Positions 22,404-29,947 are shown, counted from the first letter of the stretch. The stretch is DNA of 36,420 nt from Acetanaerobacterium elongatum (GCF_900103835.1 NZ_FNID01000031.1:1-36420); one strand, 5' to 3'. Numbers and translations are program-made. The notes: generated by a model not told the origin, from the sequence alone.

Positions 22404-23462
22404 CTATTTACCCGCCAGCTTCTTAATCTGCTCCAGTACCTCGGCGGGGGTGGGAATTACGCCGCCGGTGCGGCCAAAGAATTCAACCGGCTTTTTGCCG
22501 TTTACAGCCAGGCGTACATCCTCAACCATCTGGCCCATGCTCATCTCTACGCACAGGAATTTCTGCACCTTATCGGCTGCTGCGGCAATCTCCTTCTCGG
22601 GGAACGGCCAAAGGGTGATGGGGCGAATGCAGCCGACCTTAATACCAAGTGCGCGCGCAGAATTAACGGCACTCTTCACGATTCTGGAGGTAGCACCGTA
22701 TGTCACTACCGCAACCTCTGCATCCTCCATCTTATAGTTTTCAACCATTACCTCGTTTGCCTTAACGATGTCGTAACGCTTAAAGCGCTCTACTACATGC
22801 TTCTCCAGCTCAGGCGCCTGAAGGTAAAGGGAGTTTACAACGTTATGGGCACGCTTGCCCTGATGACCGTTCGTTGCCCAAGGCTTCTCTACCTTCGCAA
22901 CCTCGGCCTTTTCGGGGAACTCTACCGGCTCCATCATCTGCCCGAGCATACCGTCGGCCAGAATCATCGCGGGCATACGGTATTCGTCGGCCTTATCGAA
23001 GGCCTTGAAGATCAGCGATACCATCTCCTGCACCGTAGAAGGGGCAAAAACCAGCAGCTGATAATCGCCGTGACCCAGCGCCTTGGTTGCCTGCCAGTAG
23101 TCGGCCTGAGAGGGCTGAATGCCGCCGAGGCCAGGGCCTCCGCGCTGCACATTGATTAAAACGCAGGGAAGGTCGGAGCCCGCTATGTAGGAAACGCCCT
23201 CCGACTTTAAGCTGATGCCCGGAGAGGAAGAGGAGGTCATGGCGCGAACGCCCGCTGAGGCGGCGCCGAGCACCATGTTAATGGCGGCAATCTCCGATTC
23301 CGCCTGAAGGAAGGTGCCCCCTATCTTGGGCATCTTTTTTGCCATATATGCCGAAAGCTCGGTCTGCGGTGTAATGGGGTAACCGAAGAAGTGGCGGCAG
23401 CCTGCCTGTATAGCGGCCTCGGCCATTGCTTCATTGCCCTTCATAAGTACTCTTTCGCTCAC
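22404..23462 (-). CDS. vorB: 2-oxoacid:ferredoxin oxidoreductase, alpha subunit (VorB type)
   Basis: A 352-residue alpha chain with the pyrimidine-binding domain first: AIQAGCRHFFGYPITPQTEL, FLQAESEIAAINMVLGAASAG and TSSSSPGISLKSEGVSYIAG. The transketolase C-terminal-like domain follows (about 235-350, EVAVVTYGATSRIVKSAVN). The closest family name I would give is the 3-methyl-2-oxobutanoate (2-oxoisovalerate) ferredoxin oxidoreductase subunit VorB. 2-Oxoglutarate is an alternative substrate, and the two cannot be separated by eye. It lies 9 bp after the ferredoxin subunit. Confidence 0.9.
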   Translation of the reverse strand: MSERVLMKGNEAMAEAAIQAGCRHFFGYPITPQTELSAYMAKKMPKIGGTFLQAESEIAAINMVLGAASAGVRAMTSSSSPGISLKSEGVSYIAGSDLPCVLINVQRGGPGLGGIQPSQADYWQATKALGHGDYQLLVFAPSTVQEMVSLIFKAFDKADEYRMPAMILADGMLGQMMEPVEFPEKAEVAKVEKPWATNGHQGKRAHNVVNSLYLQAPELEKHVVERFKRYDIVKANEVMVENYKMEDAEVAVVTYGATSRIVKSAVNSARALGIKVGCIRPITLWPFPEKEIAAAADKVQKFLCVEMSMGQMVEDVRLAVNGKKPVEFFGRTGGVIPTPAEVLEQIKKLAGK

Positions 23463-23471
23463 TGTATTTCA

Positions 23472-23678
23472 CTACCTTTCCACTATAATTGCAACGTCGG
23501 GGCACATCGTGGCACACATTGCGCAGCTGATACATTTATCCCCGTCAATAACCTCGGCGGGATGGTAGCCCTTAGCGTTAATGTGTTCATCCGATAGCTT
23601 CAGAATCTTTTTGGGGCAGCTTATCACACACAAGCCGCAGCCCTTACAGATGTTCTCGTTGATGGTAACCTTATTCAT
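23472..23678 (-). CDS. 2-oxoacid:ferredoxin oxidoreductase, delta (2x[4Fe-4S]) subunit
   Basis: A 68-residue ferredoxin-like chain with two CxxCxxCxxxC clusters: CKGCGLCVISCP and CISCAMCATMCP. It passes electrons from the TPP site to external ferredoxin. The ATG at 23678 is chosen; an in-frame GTG at 23687 is nearer to AAAGGA and also possible. First gene of the delta-alpha-beta-gamma operon. Its leader has tandem hairpins at 23712-23748 and a palindrome at 23762-23787. Confidence 0.92.
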   Translation of the reverse strand: MNKVTINENICKGCGLCVISCPKKILKLSDEHINAKGYHPAEVIDGDKCISCAMCATMCPDVAIIVER

Positions 23679-23711
23679 TCTAAACACCGTTCCTTTCCGG
23701 GAATTGTGCGG

Positions 23712-23748
23712 TTTCGGCTTTAGCCGAAATTTCGGTTGCTAACCGAAA
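23712..23748 (-). promoter_or_regulatory. Tandem leader stem-loops before the oxidoreductase operon
   Basis: Two adjacent perfect 8-bp hairpins: TTTCGGCT/AGCCGAAA (23712-23729) and TTTCGGTT/AACCGAAA (23730-23748). In the direction of transcription they are preceded by TTGTGCTTTTCGG and followed by GGAAAGGAA, the same frame as at 4422 and 7882, with the hairpin doubled. Confidence 0.55.
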
Positions 23749-23761
23749 AGCACAAAACCCT

Positions 23762-23787
23762 AGTTTGAAAGATTTATCTTTCAAACT
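23762..23787 (-). terminator. Palindromic hairpin between the ATPase and ferredoxin genes
   Basis: AGTTTGAAAGAT and ATCTTTCAAACT form a perfect 12-bp stem around TT. It lies 55 bp past the ATPase stop. The following TTTT on the minus strand is short, so this is either a weak terminator of the ATPase gene or a regulator site of the oxidoreductase operon. Confidence 0.45.
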
Positions 23788-23841
23788 TTGCACCTCCAAA
23801 TCATTATTTATCCCAATGTCCTTTTAGGCCCTTTATATCGC

Positions 23842-24510
23842 CTAATCCCAGACACTCTTAACATAGATATCGACCGGATAGATATTTTCAACCTTACCCT
23901 GCAGCTCATCTGCAAATGGCCGAACCGCGGCGGTACAGATAAGCGGCAATTTCAGTTTATCGCACACCTGCTGTGCAAACTCTGCCGAAGCTACAATGTC
24001 CTTTGCCTCGGTGCCGCGCGCAAGGTTTGAATTGTTTACCACACCCGTTGCCTTTAAACGCGAGGCGGCCTCGATCTCACACAGCAGCTCGCAGGCCTCT
24101 TCGGCGGAACGTGTCAGATAACGGTAGCGGTTTATCACATACAGCATGCTGTAGCTTATCCGCTCAAAGTGCGCGCGGAACATACCCAGCGCCACCGCGC
24201 CTGCGTCGTCGCCGCCCACATCGAAGATCACATAGCCTTCCTTCTGTGCAAACACCGAGAAAACCTCGGCAGAGAGCACGGGAAGATCTAAGTTCGAGTT
24301 TGCAAACGGCGGAGCAATAAGGGTAATGCCCTGCTCTTCAAACAGCTTTCTGAAATCGGCGGTACGGAAATAGGGGTTTACAATATCCAGGTCAACCACC
24401 GTAACCGGTAATCCCTGCTTGCGAAGGTCGAAGGCAAGGTTTACGGCAAGATTGGTTTTGCCGCTGCCGTAATGGCCGGTAACCACGATATAGCGTTCCA
24501 AGCCCAGCAC
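23842..24510 (-). CDS. P-loop NTPase, ParA/MinD-like (CobQ/CobB type)
   Basis: A soluble ATPase of about 222 residues. The Walker A is GHYGSGKTN followed by LAVNLAFDL; VDLDIVNPYFRTADF corresponds to the switch I/deviant-Walker region, and VIFDVGGDDAGAVALG to Walker B. It lacks the signature lysine of ParA/MinD before the GK, so it is closer to the CobQ/BioD-like or Mrp-like relatives. The start is uncertain: a GTG at 24510 has GGCGG 8 nt ahead, and a GTG at 24519 and a TTG at 24501 are alternatives. It is upstream of the oxidoreductase genes on the same strand and may serve cofactor delivery; that is inference from context. Confidence 0.75.
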   Translation of the reverse strand: MLGLERYIVVTGHYGSGKTNLAVNLAFDLRKQGLPVTVVDLDIVNPYFRTADFRKLFEEQGITLIAPPFANSNLDLPVLSAEVFSVFAQKEGYVIFDVGGDDAGAVALGMFRAHFERISYSMLYVINRYRYLTRSAEEACELLCEIEAASRLKATGVVNNSNLARGTEAKDIVASAEFAQQVCDKLKLPLICTAAVRPFADELQGKVENIYPVDIYVKSVWD

Positions 24511-24557
24511 TACGAGCACCGCCTTTCATACAACACCATCTGAATACTGACTTAATT

Positions 24558-24586
24558 ATTATAGCACCAATAAACACTTTATTCAA
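24558..24586 (-). promoter_or_regulatory. Promoter of the P-loop ATPase gene
   Basis: On the minus strand TTGAAT (24581-24586) and TATAAT (24558-24563) are 17 bp apart, about 45 bp before the start codon. Confidence 0.72.
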
Positions 24587-24759
24587 TAAAAGCGCACTGC
24601 TAAAAATATACTAACTGTTGCGTTTGGATAAACCATTTTAGATGATAATATACAAAAAGCGCTTGGATTTGCCCACCCTATTCCCCATAATCATGCAAAT
24701 AGGTTGAGTTCTAGACATCAACTTTTATGAACAAACGTGCATATTTTAGTGTTTCTGTG

Positions 24760-24788
24760 TTGAAGAGCTACCATTCAAATGGTATAAT
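24760..24788 (+). promoter_or_regulatory. Promoter of the DRTGG/HATPase/hydrogenase-like operon
   Basis: TTGAAG (24760-24765) and TATAAT (24783-24788) are 17 bp apart, about 60 bp before the ATG at 24851. Confidence 0.72.
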
Positions 24789-24850
24789 AAATTAGCATAG
24801 AACCTGTTTGAGATTTTTTTAACAATCTTCGTGTGCTTGGGGGATTATTT

Positions 24851-25198
24851 ATGACTGTAGCCGATATTATCAAGCTTTTAAATGCCACCGTCATCTGCGG
24901 TGAAGAGTATGTTCAGCGAGAGGTACATAACGCCTGCGGCTCTGATATGATGAGCGATGTACTCGCTTATGTGAAGGATCAGTCGGTGCTGTTAACCGGC
25001 CTTGTAAACCCTCAGGTAATACGCACCGCCGATATGATGGATATGGTATGCGTCGTGTTTGTGCGCGGCAAGGAACCGGACGCAGCCATGATTGAACTGG
25101 CCAACGAACGGCATCTTGTGCTTTTAAAAACCGACTGCCGCATGTTTTCCGCCTGCGGTATCCTTTATAGCAGCGGCTTGAGCGGAGGAACGGATTGA
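24851..25198 (+). CDS. DRTGG domain protein (first copy)
   Basis: A 115-residue stand-alone DRTGG domain: MTVADIIKLLNATVICGEEY, EVHNACGSDMMSDVLAYVKD, SVLLTGLVNPQVIRTADMMD and VVFVRGKEPDAAMIELANE. The fold is shared with the N-terminal domain of HPr kinase and with parts of phosphotransacetylase-like proteins, and is thought to bind a small ligand. In Clostridia it recurs beside [FeFe]-hydrogenase genes. A GGGGG site lies 7 nt ahead of the ATG. The TGA overlaps the ATG of the next gene by one base. Confidence 0.82.
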   Translation: MTVADIIKLLNATVICGEEYVQREVHNACGSDMMSDVLAYVKDQSVLLTGLVNPQVIRTADMMDMVCVVFVRGKEPDAAMIELANERHLVLLKTDCRMFSACGILYSSGLSGGTD

Positions 25199-25620
25199 TG
25201 GCGGAGATAATCAGCTTAAGCTATGATGTGCCGGGCGATGATTTTACCCGTGCGGGTGAAGCCTCCAGCAACATGAAAAAGCTGCTGAAAAAGCTTGGCG
25301 TAAGCCAGGAGGCCATCCGCCGCGCGGCAATCGCGATGTATGAGGGCGAAATCAATATGGTGATTCACGCAAACGGCGGCGTGATTGATGTTAAGGTAGA
25401 CGAGGATAAGATTATTATGGTGCTAAAGGATACCGGCCCCGGTATCCCCGATATAGAGCTTGCTATGACCGAGGGCTACTCTACCGCACCCGACAATGTA
25501 CGCACACTGGGGTTTGGCGCCGGTATGGGATTACCCAATATGAAAAAATACACGGACGAGATGACGGTGGATAGCACCGTTGGGGTAGGTACGACAGTAA
25601 CCATGGTGGTAAACCTGTAA
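25198..25620 (+). CDS. HATPase (RsbW-type anti-sigma factor/serine kinase-like)
   Basis: A 140-residue GHKL ATPase domain on its own. The N box is MYEGEINMVIHA (Glu and Asn about residues 49-53), the G1 box DTGPGIPD, and the G2 box GFGAGMGLPNMKKY. Such single-domain proteins are anti-sigma/serine kinases like RsbW and SpoIIAB, or sensor kinases lacking a phosphoacceptor domain. GGAGGA lies 8 nt before the start. It stands between DRTGG and the hydrogenase-like Fe-S protein, suggesting it relays that protein's redox state to a partner not encoded here. Confidence 0.87.
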   Translation: MAEIISLSYDVPGDDFTRAGEASSNMKKLLKKLGVSQEAIRRAAIAMYEGEINMVIHANGGVIDVKVDEDKIIMVLKDTGPGIPDIELAMTEGYSTAPDNVRTLGFGAGMGLPNMKKYTDEMTVDSTVGVGTTVTMVVNL

Positions 25621-25661
25621 AACCGCCTGTTCACCATCCGCCCGATACGGAGGGATGTATT

Positions 25662-26951
25662 GTGCCCGAACAATTCTTTCATTCAGTAACACTGGATGCC
25701 AATAGATGCCAAGGCTGTACGCACTGTATTCAGCGCTGCCCTACCGAGGCCATAAGGGTACGCGACGGAAAGGCGTATATCATCTCCAATCGTTGCATTG
25801 ATTGCGGTGAATGTATTCGTGTTTGCCCGCATCACGCAAAGAAGCCGGAATTTGACAGCCTTGATGTTTTAAACAGCAAGAAGTATAAGGTTGCCCTGCC
25901 TGCCCCCTCACTTTACGGGCAGTTCAACCACTTAGACGATGTAGATATTCTGTTATCCGGCCTGTTGAAGATGGGCTTTGACGATGTATTTGAGGTTTCA
26001 CGAGCCGCAGAGATTATTTCTGACGCCACGCGCCGCCTGATGGATCAGGGTAAGCTGAAAAAGCCTGTAATCAGCTCTGCCTGCCCGACGGTGGTACGCC
26101 TTATCCGCGTACGCTTCCCCGAGCTGCTGGGCAATCTGTTGCAGCTAAAAGCCCCTATCGAGCTTGCCGCAAAGATGGCGCGCGAGGAGGCGGTTAAGAA
26201 AACCGGCCTTGCACCGGAGGATATCGGGATTATCTTTATCTCGCCCTGCCCCGCCAAGGTTACGGCTGTAAAAATGCCGCTGGGGGTATATAAGAGCAGC
26301 GTTGACGCCGTTGTAGCGATTAAGGATGTTTACACACGACTGCTTCCGTATATGAAAGAGGTGGCCGGTTCCCCCGAACCGCTGAGCGCCTCTGGCAGAA
26401 TGGGTATCAGCTGGGCATCAAGCGGCGGCGAGGCCTCTGCCATGCTTAATGAAAATTATCTGGCGGCCGATGGCATTGAAAATGTTATAGAGGTATTGGA
26501 GGCGCTGGAGGACGAGAAGTTTTCCGACCTTGATTTTATTGAACTCAACTCCTGCCCCGGTGGGTGTGTGGGCGGCGTACTGACGGTGGAAAACCCCTAT
26601 GTGGCCCGCACACGTTTAAAGCGCCTGCGTAAATACCTGCCGGTCTCCTGCAATCGCATGGATGACAAGTTATCTGATAAGATTAACTGGGAGCGCAGTA
26701 TTGAATACGCCCCCGTGATGGAGCTAGCCGACAATGTAAGCGACGCCATGCATATGCTCAAGGAGTTGGAGCGCATTGCCGCCACCTTCCCGGGTATCGA
26801 CTGCGGTTCCTGCGGCGCCCCCACCTGCAGGGCGCTTGCCGAGGATATTGTGCGCGGCAAGGCCACCGACAGCCTGTGCATCTATCGCCTGCGTGAGCGG
26901 ATGCAGTCCCTTACCAATGAGCTTTCGCAGCTGGAGGAAAAGACCCATTAG
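25662..26951 (+). CDS. [FeFe]-hydrogenase-like iron-sulfur protein, putative sensory (group D type)
   Basis: A 429-residue soluble protein. Two [4Fe-4S] ferredoxin motifs open it (Cys16/19/22/26 and Cys45/48/51/55). An H-cluster domain follows with ligand cysteines kept: Cys141 (SSACP), Cys196 (SPCPAK) and Cys298/Cys302 (NSCPGGC). The catalytic proton-relay cysteine (TSCCP in true hydrogenases) is Ala140, and the Glu six residues after the second ligand is Ala202. The C-terminus (about 379-410, CGSCGAPTC plus Cys406) is a four-cysteine Fe-S domain, ending in a coiled segment. This pattern suggests an H2 or redox sensor, not a turnover enzyme. The start is a GTG with GGAGGG 7 nt ahead. Third gene of the operon. 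Confidence 0.85.
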   Translation: MPEQFFHSVTLDANRCQGCTHCIQRCPTEAIRVRDGKAYIISNRCIDCGECIRVCPHHAKKPEFDSLDVLNSKKYKVALPAPSLYGQFNHLDDVDILLSGLLKMGFDDVFEVSRAAEIISDATRRLMDQGKLKKPVISSACPTVVRLIRVRFPELLGNLLQLKAPIELAAKMAREEAVKKTGLAPEDIGIIFISPCPAKVTAVKMPLGVYKSSVDAVVAIKDVYTRLLPYMKEVAGSPEPLSASGRMGISWASSGGEASAMLNENYLAADGIENVIEVLEALEDEKFSDLDFIELNSCPGGCVGGVLTVENPYVARTRLKRLRKYLPVSCNRMDDKLSDKINWERSIEYAPVMELADNVSDAMHMLKELERIAATFPGIDCGSCGAPTCRALAEDIVRGKATDSLCIYRLRERMQSLTNELSQLEEKTH

Positions 26952-27026
26952 CCAAAGATTTTGTTGGAAAGAAGAAAACTGCCCCGGGCGCTCACCTGTA
27001 AATCCTAAATATAATAAGAGGACAAA

Positions 27027-27674
27027 ATGATGATACAGCTAAAGACAAAGCGGCTGCGTATTGTTCCCTTAACCACCGAGCAGTTGGGGGAGTACATCAA
27101 AAAGCCGCAGGCAGACGAGCATATGGCACAAGCGCTGAATGAGATGTATAACGGCTGCGTTGAGCACCCGAAGGACTGGCTTTGGTATACCAACTGGCTT
27201 ATATATCTGAATTCGGACAATACGCCCATAGGCAGCCTCGGCTTTAAGGGTTGCCCGGTAAACGGGGCTGTTGAAATCGGCTATGGCATTGATGAACCCT
27301 ATCAAAATCAAGGGTATGCAACAGAGGCCGTAAAGGCGATGCTGGCATGGGCATTCGGCCATCAGGGCGTTTACTTTGTTACCGCCGAAACCGAGAAGGA
27401 CAATGCAGCCTCAATTCAAGTATTGAAGAAGAACGGCTTTGCCCCTGCGGGCGAAGGCAAGGAAGGCCCATTGTGGGAGCTTGAAAAACCCGTTACGAGC
27501 TGCATGGCTATTTATATGTGCCTTGGTTTTAGTGTAGGCTTGTCTTTTGGCGCTGCCTTTAAAAACATCGGAGTTGGTTTTTCTATTGGAATGTGTATTG
27601 GGCTTGCCTTAGGTGCCGCCATTGACGCACAGGATCGGGCAACACGCGAAAGGTTAAAAAAAGAGAGGCAATAA
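27027..27674 (+). CDS. GNAT acetyltransferase with C-terminal glycine-zipper membrane segment
   Basis: Residues 1 to about 155 are a RimJ/RimL-type GNAT domain: LKTKRLRIVPLT at the start, IGYGIDEPYQNQGYATEAVKAM containing the acetyl-CoA loop (Q/R-x-x-G-x-A region) and NAASIQVLKKNGF. The final 60 residues form two short hydrophobic stretches with spaced glycines (FSVGLSFGAAFKNIGVGFSI and GMCIGLALGAAI) and a basic tail, which could insert in a membrane. AGAGG lies 5 nt before the ATG. It follows the hydrogenase-like gene by 75 bp, where related genomes tend to have the second DRTGG gene, so it may be an insertion. The acceptor is unknown. Confidence 0.82.
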   Translation: MMIQLKTKRLRIVPLTTEQLGEYIKKPQADEHMAQALNEMYNGCVEHPKDWLWYTNWLIYLNSDNTPIGSLGFKGCPVNGAVEIGYGIDEPYQNQGYATEAVKAMLAWAFGHQGVYFVTAETEKDNAASIQVLKKNGFAPAGEGKEGPLWELEKPVTSCMAIYMCLGFSVGLSFGAAFKNIGVGFSIGMCIGLALGAAIDAQDRATRERLKKERQ

Positions 27675-27722
27675 ATTTACTCACGCAAAGTTATTACCCC
27701 TTCGCTTATTTGTGGAATCAGT

Positions 27723-28631
27723 TTAGTTCTTTGCGGCGTAGAATTTCAGATAATCCTTAATGCAGCCTTGCCTTAGGGTATGACCGCCGTCAAACTGGGT
27801 TAATTCCGATTTTATACCCCGCTTCTGCAGGGCTTCGTACAAGGATTTTACAGACGGGGAGAAGGAATCGTCATTCTTCCCTACATCAAGGTAGACAGTC
27901 AGCTTATCAAAGCCCTTTTCTTTATCGAATTTTGCAATATCTACGATATTATCAAAATTGTCATTTGGAAACAGCCATTTCTCCAGTTGCTTATCAGAAT
28001 AATCTTTGGATGCCACCGCAGCACTGTAGCCGCCAACCTTGCTGAATAAATCGGGGTGGTGGAACCCAACGCGAAGGGCTATCATACCGCCCATTGAGAA
28101 ACCCCCGATATACCTGCCGTCGGATGACGTTTTGGTGAAATAATGAGTATCGATGTAGGAGATTAACTCCTTGCTCAAATACTGGTCGATATTTCGTTCG
28201 CTGAACTTCCCATCGTCCGCTTTATCCTTCTGAATTTCTTGGAGCGTGGCATCCTTGATATAGGGGAATACCATAATAAGCGGCTCAATCTCACCGTTAT
28301 CGATTAGTTCATCTGCCCCTTTGGCGGCACCGGCTTCGTCTATCCACATGTTTTCATAAGAGCCGTGACCATGCAGCCCGTACCACACCGGGTATTCCTG
28401 CCCGTTACCATAGCCCTTGGGAAGATAGAGCATAACAGGCATAGACTTACCCATATATTCACTTTCCACCGACAGCTTAACTATCTGAGACTCTTTTAAC
28501 GGATCACTGACGCTTGCAGTGCGGAGGGTGGCGGCACTTTTACCGGCACAGCCAAAAAGTGAAAGGCTTATCAGCAACGTTAACAGAATTACCGTGTTTT
28601 GAAATACTTTGCTGGTTTTCTTTGATGTCAT
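27723..28631 (-). CDS. Secreted lipoprotein esterase (esterase D/feruloyl esterase-like)
   Basis: A 302-residue alpha/beta hydrolase. The N-terminus is a lipoprotein signal (VILLTLLISLSLFGC, acylated Cys28). The putative esterase family pattern is clear: MLYLPKGYGNGQEYPVWYGLHGHG, the nucleophile elbow GGFSMGG (Ser179), an acidic residue in VYLDVGKNDD and the His of FDGGHTLRQG. It would act at the cell surface on acyl or feruloyl esters. ATG 28631 gives a normal signal peptide; a GTG further up is in frame. It reads against its neighbours from its own promoter and splits the DRTGG/hydrogenase-like cluster. Confidence 0.86.
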   Translation of the reverse strand: MTSKKTSKVFQNTVILLTLLISLSLFGCAGKSAATLRTASVSDPLKESQIVKLSVESEYMGKSMPVMLYLPKGYGNGQEYPVWYGLHGHGSYENMWIDEAGAAKGADELIDNGEIEPLIMVFPYIKDATLQEIQKDKADDGKFSERNIDQYLSKELISYIDTHYFTKTSSDGRYIGGFSMGGMIALRVGFHHPDLFSKVGGYSAAVASKDYSDKQLEKWLFPNDNFDNIVDIAKFDKEKGFDKLTVYLDVGKNDDSFSPSVKSLYEALQKRGIKSELTQFDGGHTLRQGCIKDYLKFYAAKN

Positions 28632-28704
28632 AATATTTTCCGGTTTTACGAAGCTTCTTGTGGATTTGTAAAGCACGCCGTCATAAAGCCGAAAGTCACC
28701 CCCT

Positions 28705-28733
28705 ATAATACCTGATTATACCATGTTTCTCAA
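28705..28733 (-). promoter_or_regulatory. Promoter of the esterase gene
   Basis: On the minus strand TTGAGA (28728-28733) and TATTAT (28705-28710) are 17 bp apart. Confidence 0.6.
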
Positions 28734-28778
28734 ATAAAATATATAAGATACATTCTAAACACCCTGGAGGTATAACCA

Positions 28779-29108
28779 ATGACTGTTAAGGAGCTCTCTG
28801 AAAAAACCGGCTTTCGCATTCTGGCAGGAAACGAAAGCCTGAACAATACTGCAAAGCATATCTACACCTGCGACCTGTTAAGCCTTGTAATGGGCAGGGC
28901 ACAGCAGGACGACGCCTGGATTACCGTAATGGGCAACGTAAATTCCATTGCGGTGGCGGTGCTTGCCGATGTGGCCTGTATCATTCTTGCGGAGGGCATG
29001 ATGCTCGACGCCGACGGGTTGAAGAAGGCCACCGAGCAGGATGTTGCCGTGCTTGCAAGTACCCTTCCCGTGTATGAAACTGCGCAGAAGGTTGCAGAAT
29101 TTATTTAA
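28779..29108 (+). CDS. DRTGG domain protein (second copy)
   Basis: A 109-residue stand-alone DRTGG domain: MTVKELSEKTGFRILAGNES, IYTCDLLSLVMGRAQQDDAWITV, and NSIAVAVLADVACIILAEGM. It shares the fold, not close identity, with the copy at 24851. GGAGG stands 8 nt before the ATG. It is followed by the PHP gene and in related Clostridia this DRTGG-PHP pair usually sits with the HATPase and hydrogenase-like genes, so it belongs functionally to the cluster upstream of the inserted genes. Confidence 0.82.
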   Translation: MTVKELSEKTGFRILAGNESLNNTAKHIYTCDLLSLVMGRAQQDDAWITVMGNVNSIAVAVLADVACIILAEGMMLDADGLKKATEQDVAVLASTLPVYETAQKVAEFI

Positions 29109-29192
29109 TACATTGTGAACATTCGTTTGAATAAACAGTTTGGCAAAGAAAACATGGCCTTATTGACATAAAGCCGGAAAGGCGCCGCTGCG

Positions 29193-29918
29193 ATGATAAA
29201 ACGTTTGGCGTACGACCTGCATATTCATTCCTGCCTTTCGCCCTGCGGGGATAACGAAAGCACCCCCAACAACATTCTGAATATGGCGCACCTGAACGGG
29301 CTGGATGTAATAGCGCTTACCGATCACAACTCCTGCAAAAACTGCCCCGCTATCATTGAGGCGCGTGACCGTATGGAACTGCCGATTTTAGTACTCCCCG
29401 GCATGGAGCTGTGCACCGCCGAGGAGATTCATGTGGTATGCCTGTTTGATACCCTCGAAAAGGCCATGAGCTTTGATGAGTATGTATACACCAAAACCAT
29501 GCCGGTACTCAACCGCCCTGAGAAATTCGGTGAACAGCGGATACTCGACAGTATGGATGAGCTTATAAGCACAGAACCCCGCCTGCTGGTAACGGCGGCG
29601 GATATACCTGTGACCGAGGTGGGTGGCTTGATGGAGCGATTCGGAGGCGTGGCCTTTCCCGCACATATCGACCGCCCCTCCTACTCTATCATTTCGGCGC
29701 TGGGCGAAATTCCGCCGGAATGTACCTTCCAAACGGCTGAGGTTTATGATATTACCAAGCACCCGACCCTTGCCGCCGCACACCCTGCATTAACCCGCAT
29801 GCGGATTGTTACCAACTCGGATGCACACTACCTTTGGGATATCTCGGAGGGAGAACGGCAGCTTTCAGCAGCAAGCAGAACACCTGCCGCGGTGCTGGAT
29901 TATCTGCGCGGATTATAA
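29193..29918 (+). CDS. PHP domain phosphoesterase of the hydrogenase-associated cluster
   Basis: A 241-residue PHP (polymerase and histidinol phosphatase) domain. Metal-binding motifs occur in order: YDLHIHSCLSPCG, VIALTDHNS, PGMELCTAEEIHVVCLF, FPAHIDRPS and TNSDAHYLWD. A trinuclear-metal phosphoesterase is expected, with a small phosphorylated or cyclic nucleotide as possible substrate. Extra cysteines (CLSPCG, CKNC) near the metal site are notable. AAAGG precedes the ATG by about 10 nt. Typically found with DRTGG and HATPase genes next to [FeFe]-hydrogenase subunit genes, which are not in this window. Confidence 0.87.
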   Translation: MIKRLAYDLHIHSCLSPCGDNESTPNNILNMAHLNGLDVIALTDHNSCKNCPAIIEARDRMELPILVLPGMELCTAEEIHVVCLFDTLEKAMSFDEYVYTKTMPVLNRPEKFGEQRILDSMDELISTEPRLLVTAADIPVTEVGGLMERFGGVAFPAHIDRPSYSIISALGEIPPECTFQTAEVYDITKHPTLAAAHPALTRMRIVTNSDAHYLWDISEGERQLSAASRTPAAVLDYLRGL

Positions 29919-29935
29919 AATCTTAAGCCTTGAAA

Positions 29936-29947
29936 AACATATGTTTG
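29936..29947. promoter_or_regulatory. Putative LexA box
   Basis: AAACATATGTTT is a perfect 12-bp palindrome close to the Clostridial LexA site GAACATATGTTC. It overlaps the -35 box of the lexA promoter, as expected for autorepression. Confidence 0.65.

Larger units (their letters stand above)
24520..24850. other. Divergent intergenic region with two promoters
   Basis: About 330 bp of AT-rich DNA between the ATPase gene and the first DRTGG gene. It holds one promoter per strand (listed separately). No RNA gene, riboswitch or repeat was recognised in the remainder. Confidence 0.6.

Noticed and set aside
22383-23159. Open frame on the plus strand opposite the oxidoreductase alpha subunit
   Set aside because: Antisense to a well-supported gene; no ribosome site and no recognisable domain.
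23842-24510. P-loop ATPase as a true ParA/MinD partition protein
   Set aside because: The Walker A (GHYGSGKTN) lacks the signature lysine of ParA/MinD, and no ParB or MinC/E gene is near.
24520-24850. Riboswitch or small RNA in the divergent gap
   Set aside because: Apart from two promoters no conserved riboswitch core or stable structured element could be recognised by reading.
29117-29128. GAACATTCGTTT before the PHP gene as a second LexA box
   Set aside because: Only one half-site is good, the sequence is not palindromic, and no promoter overlaps it.
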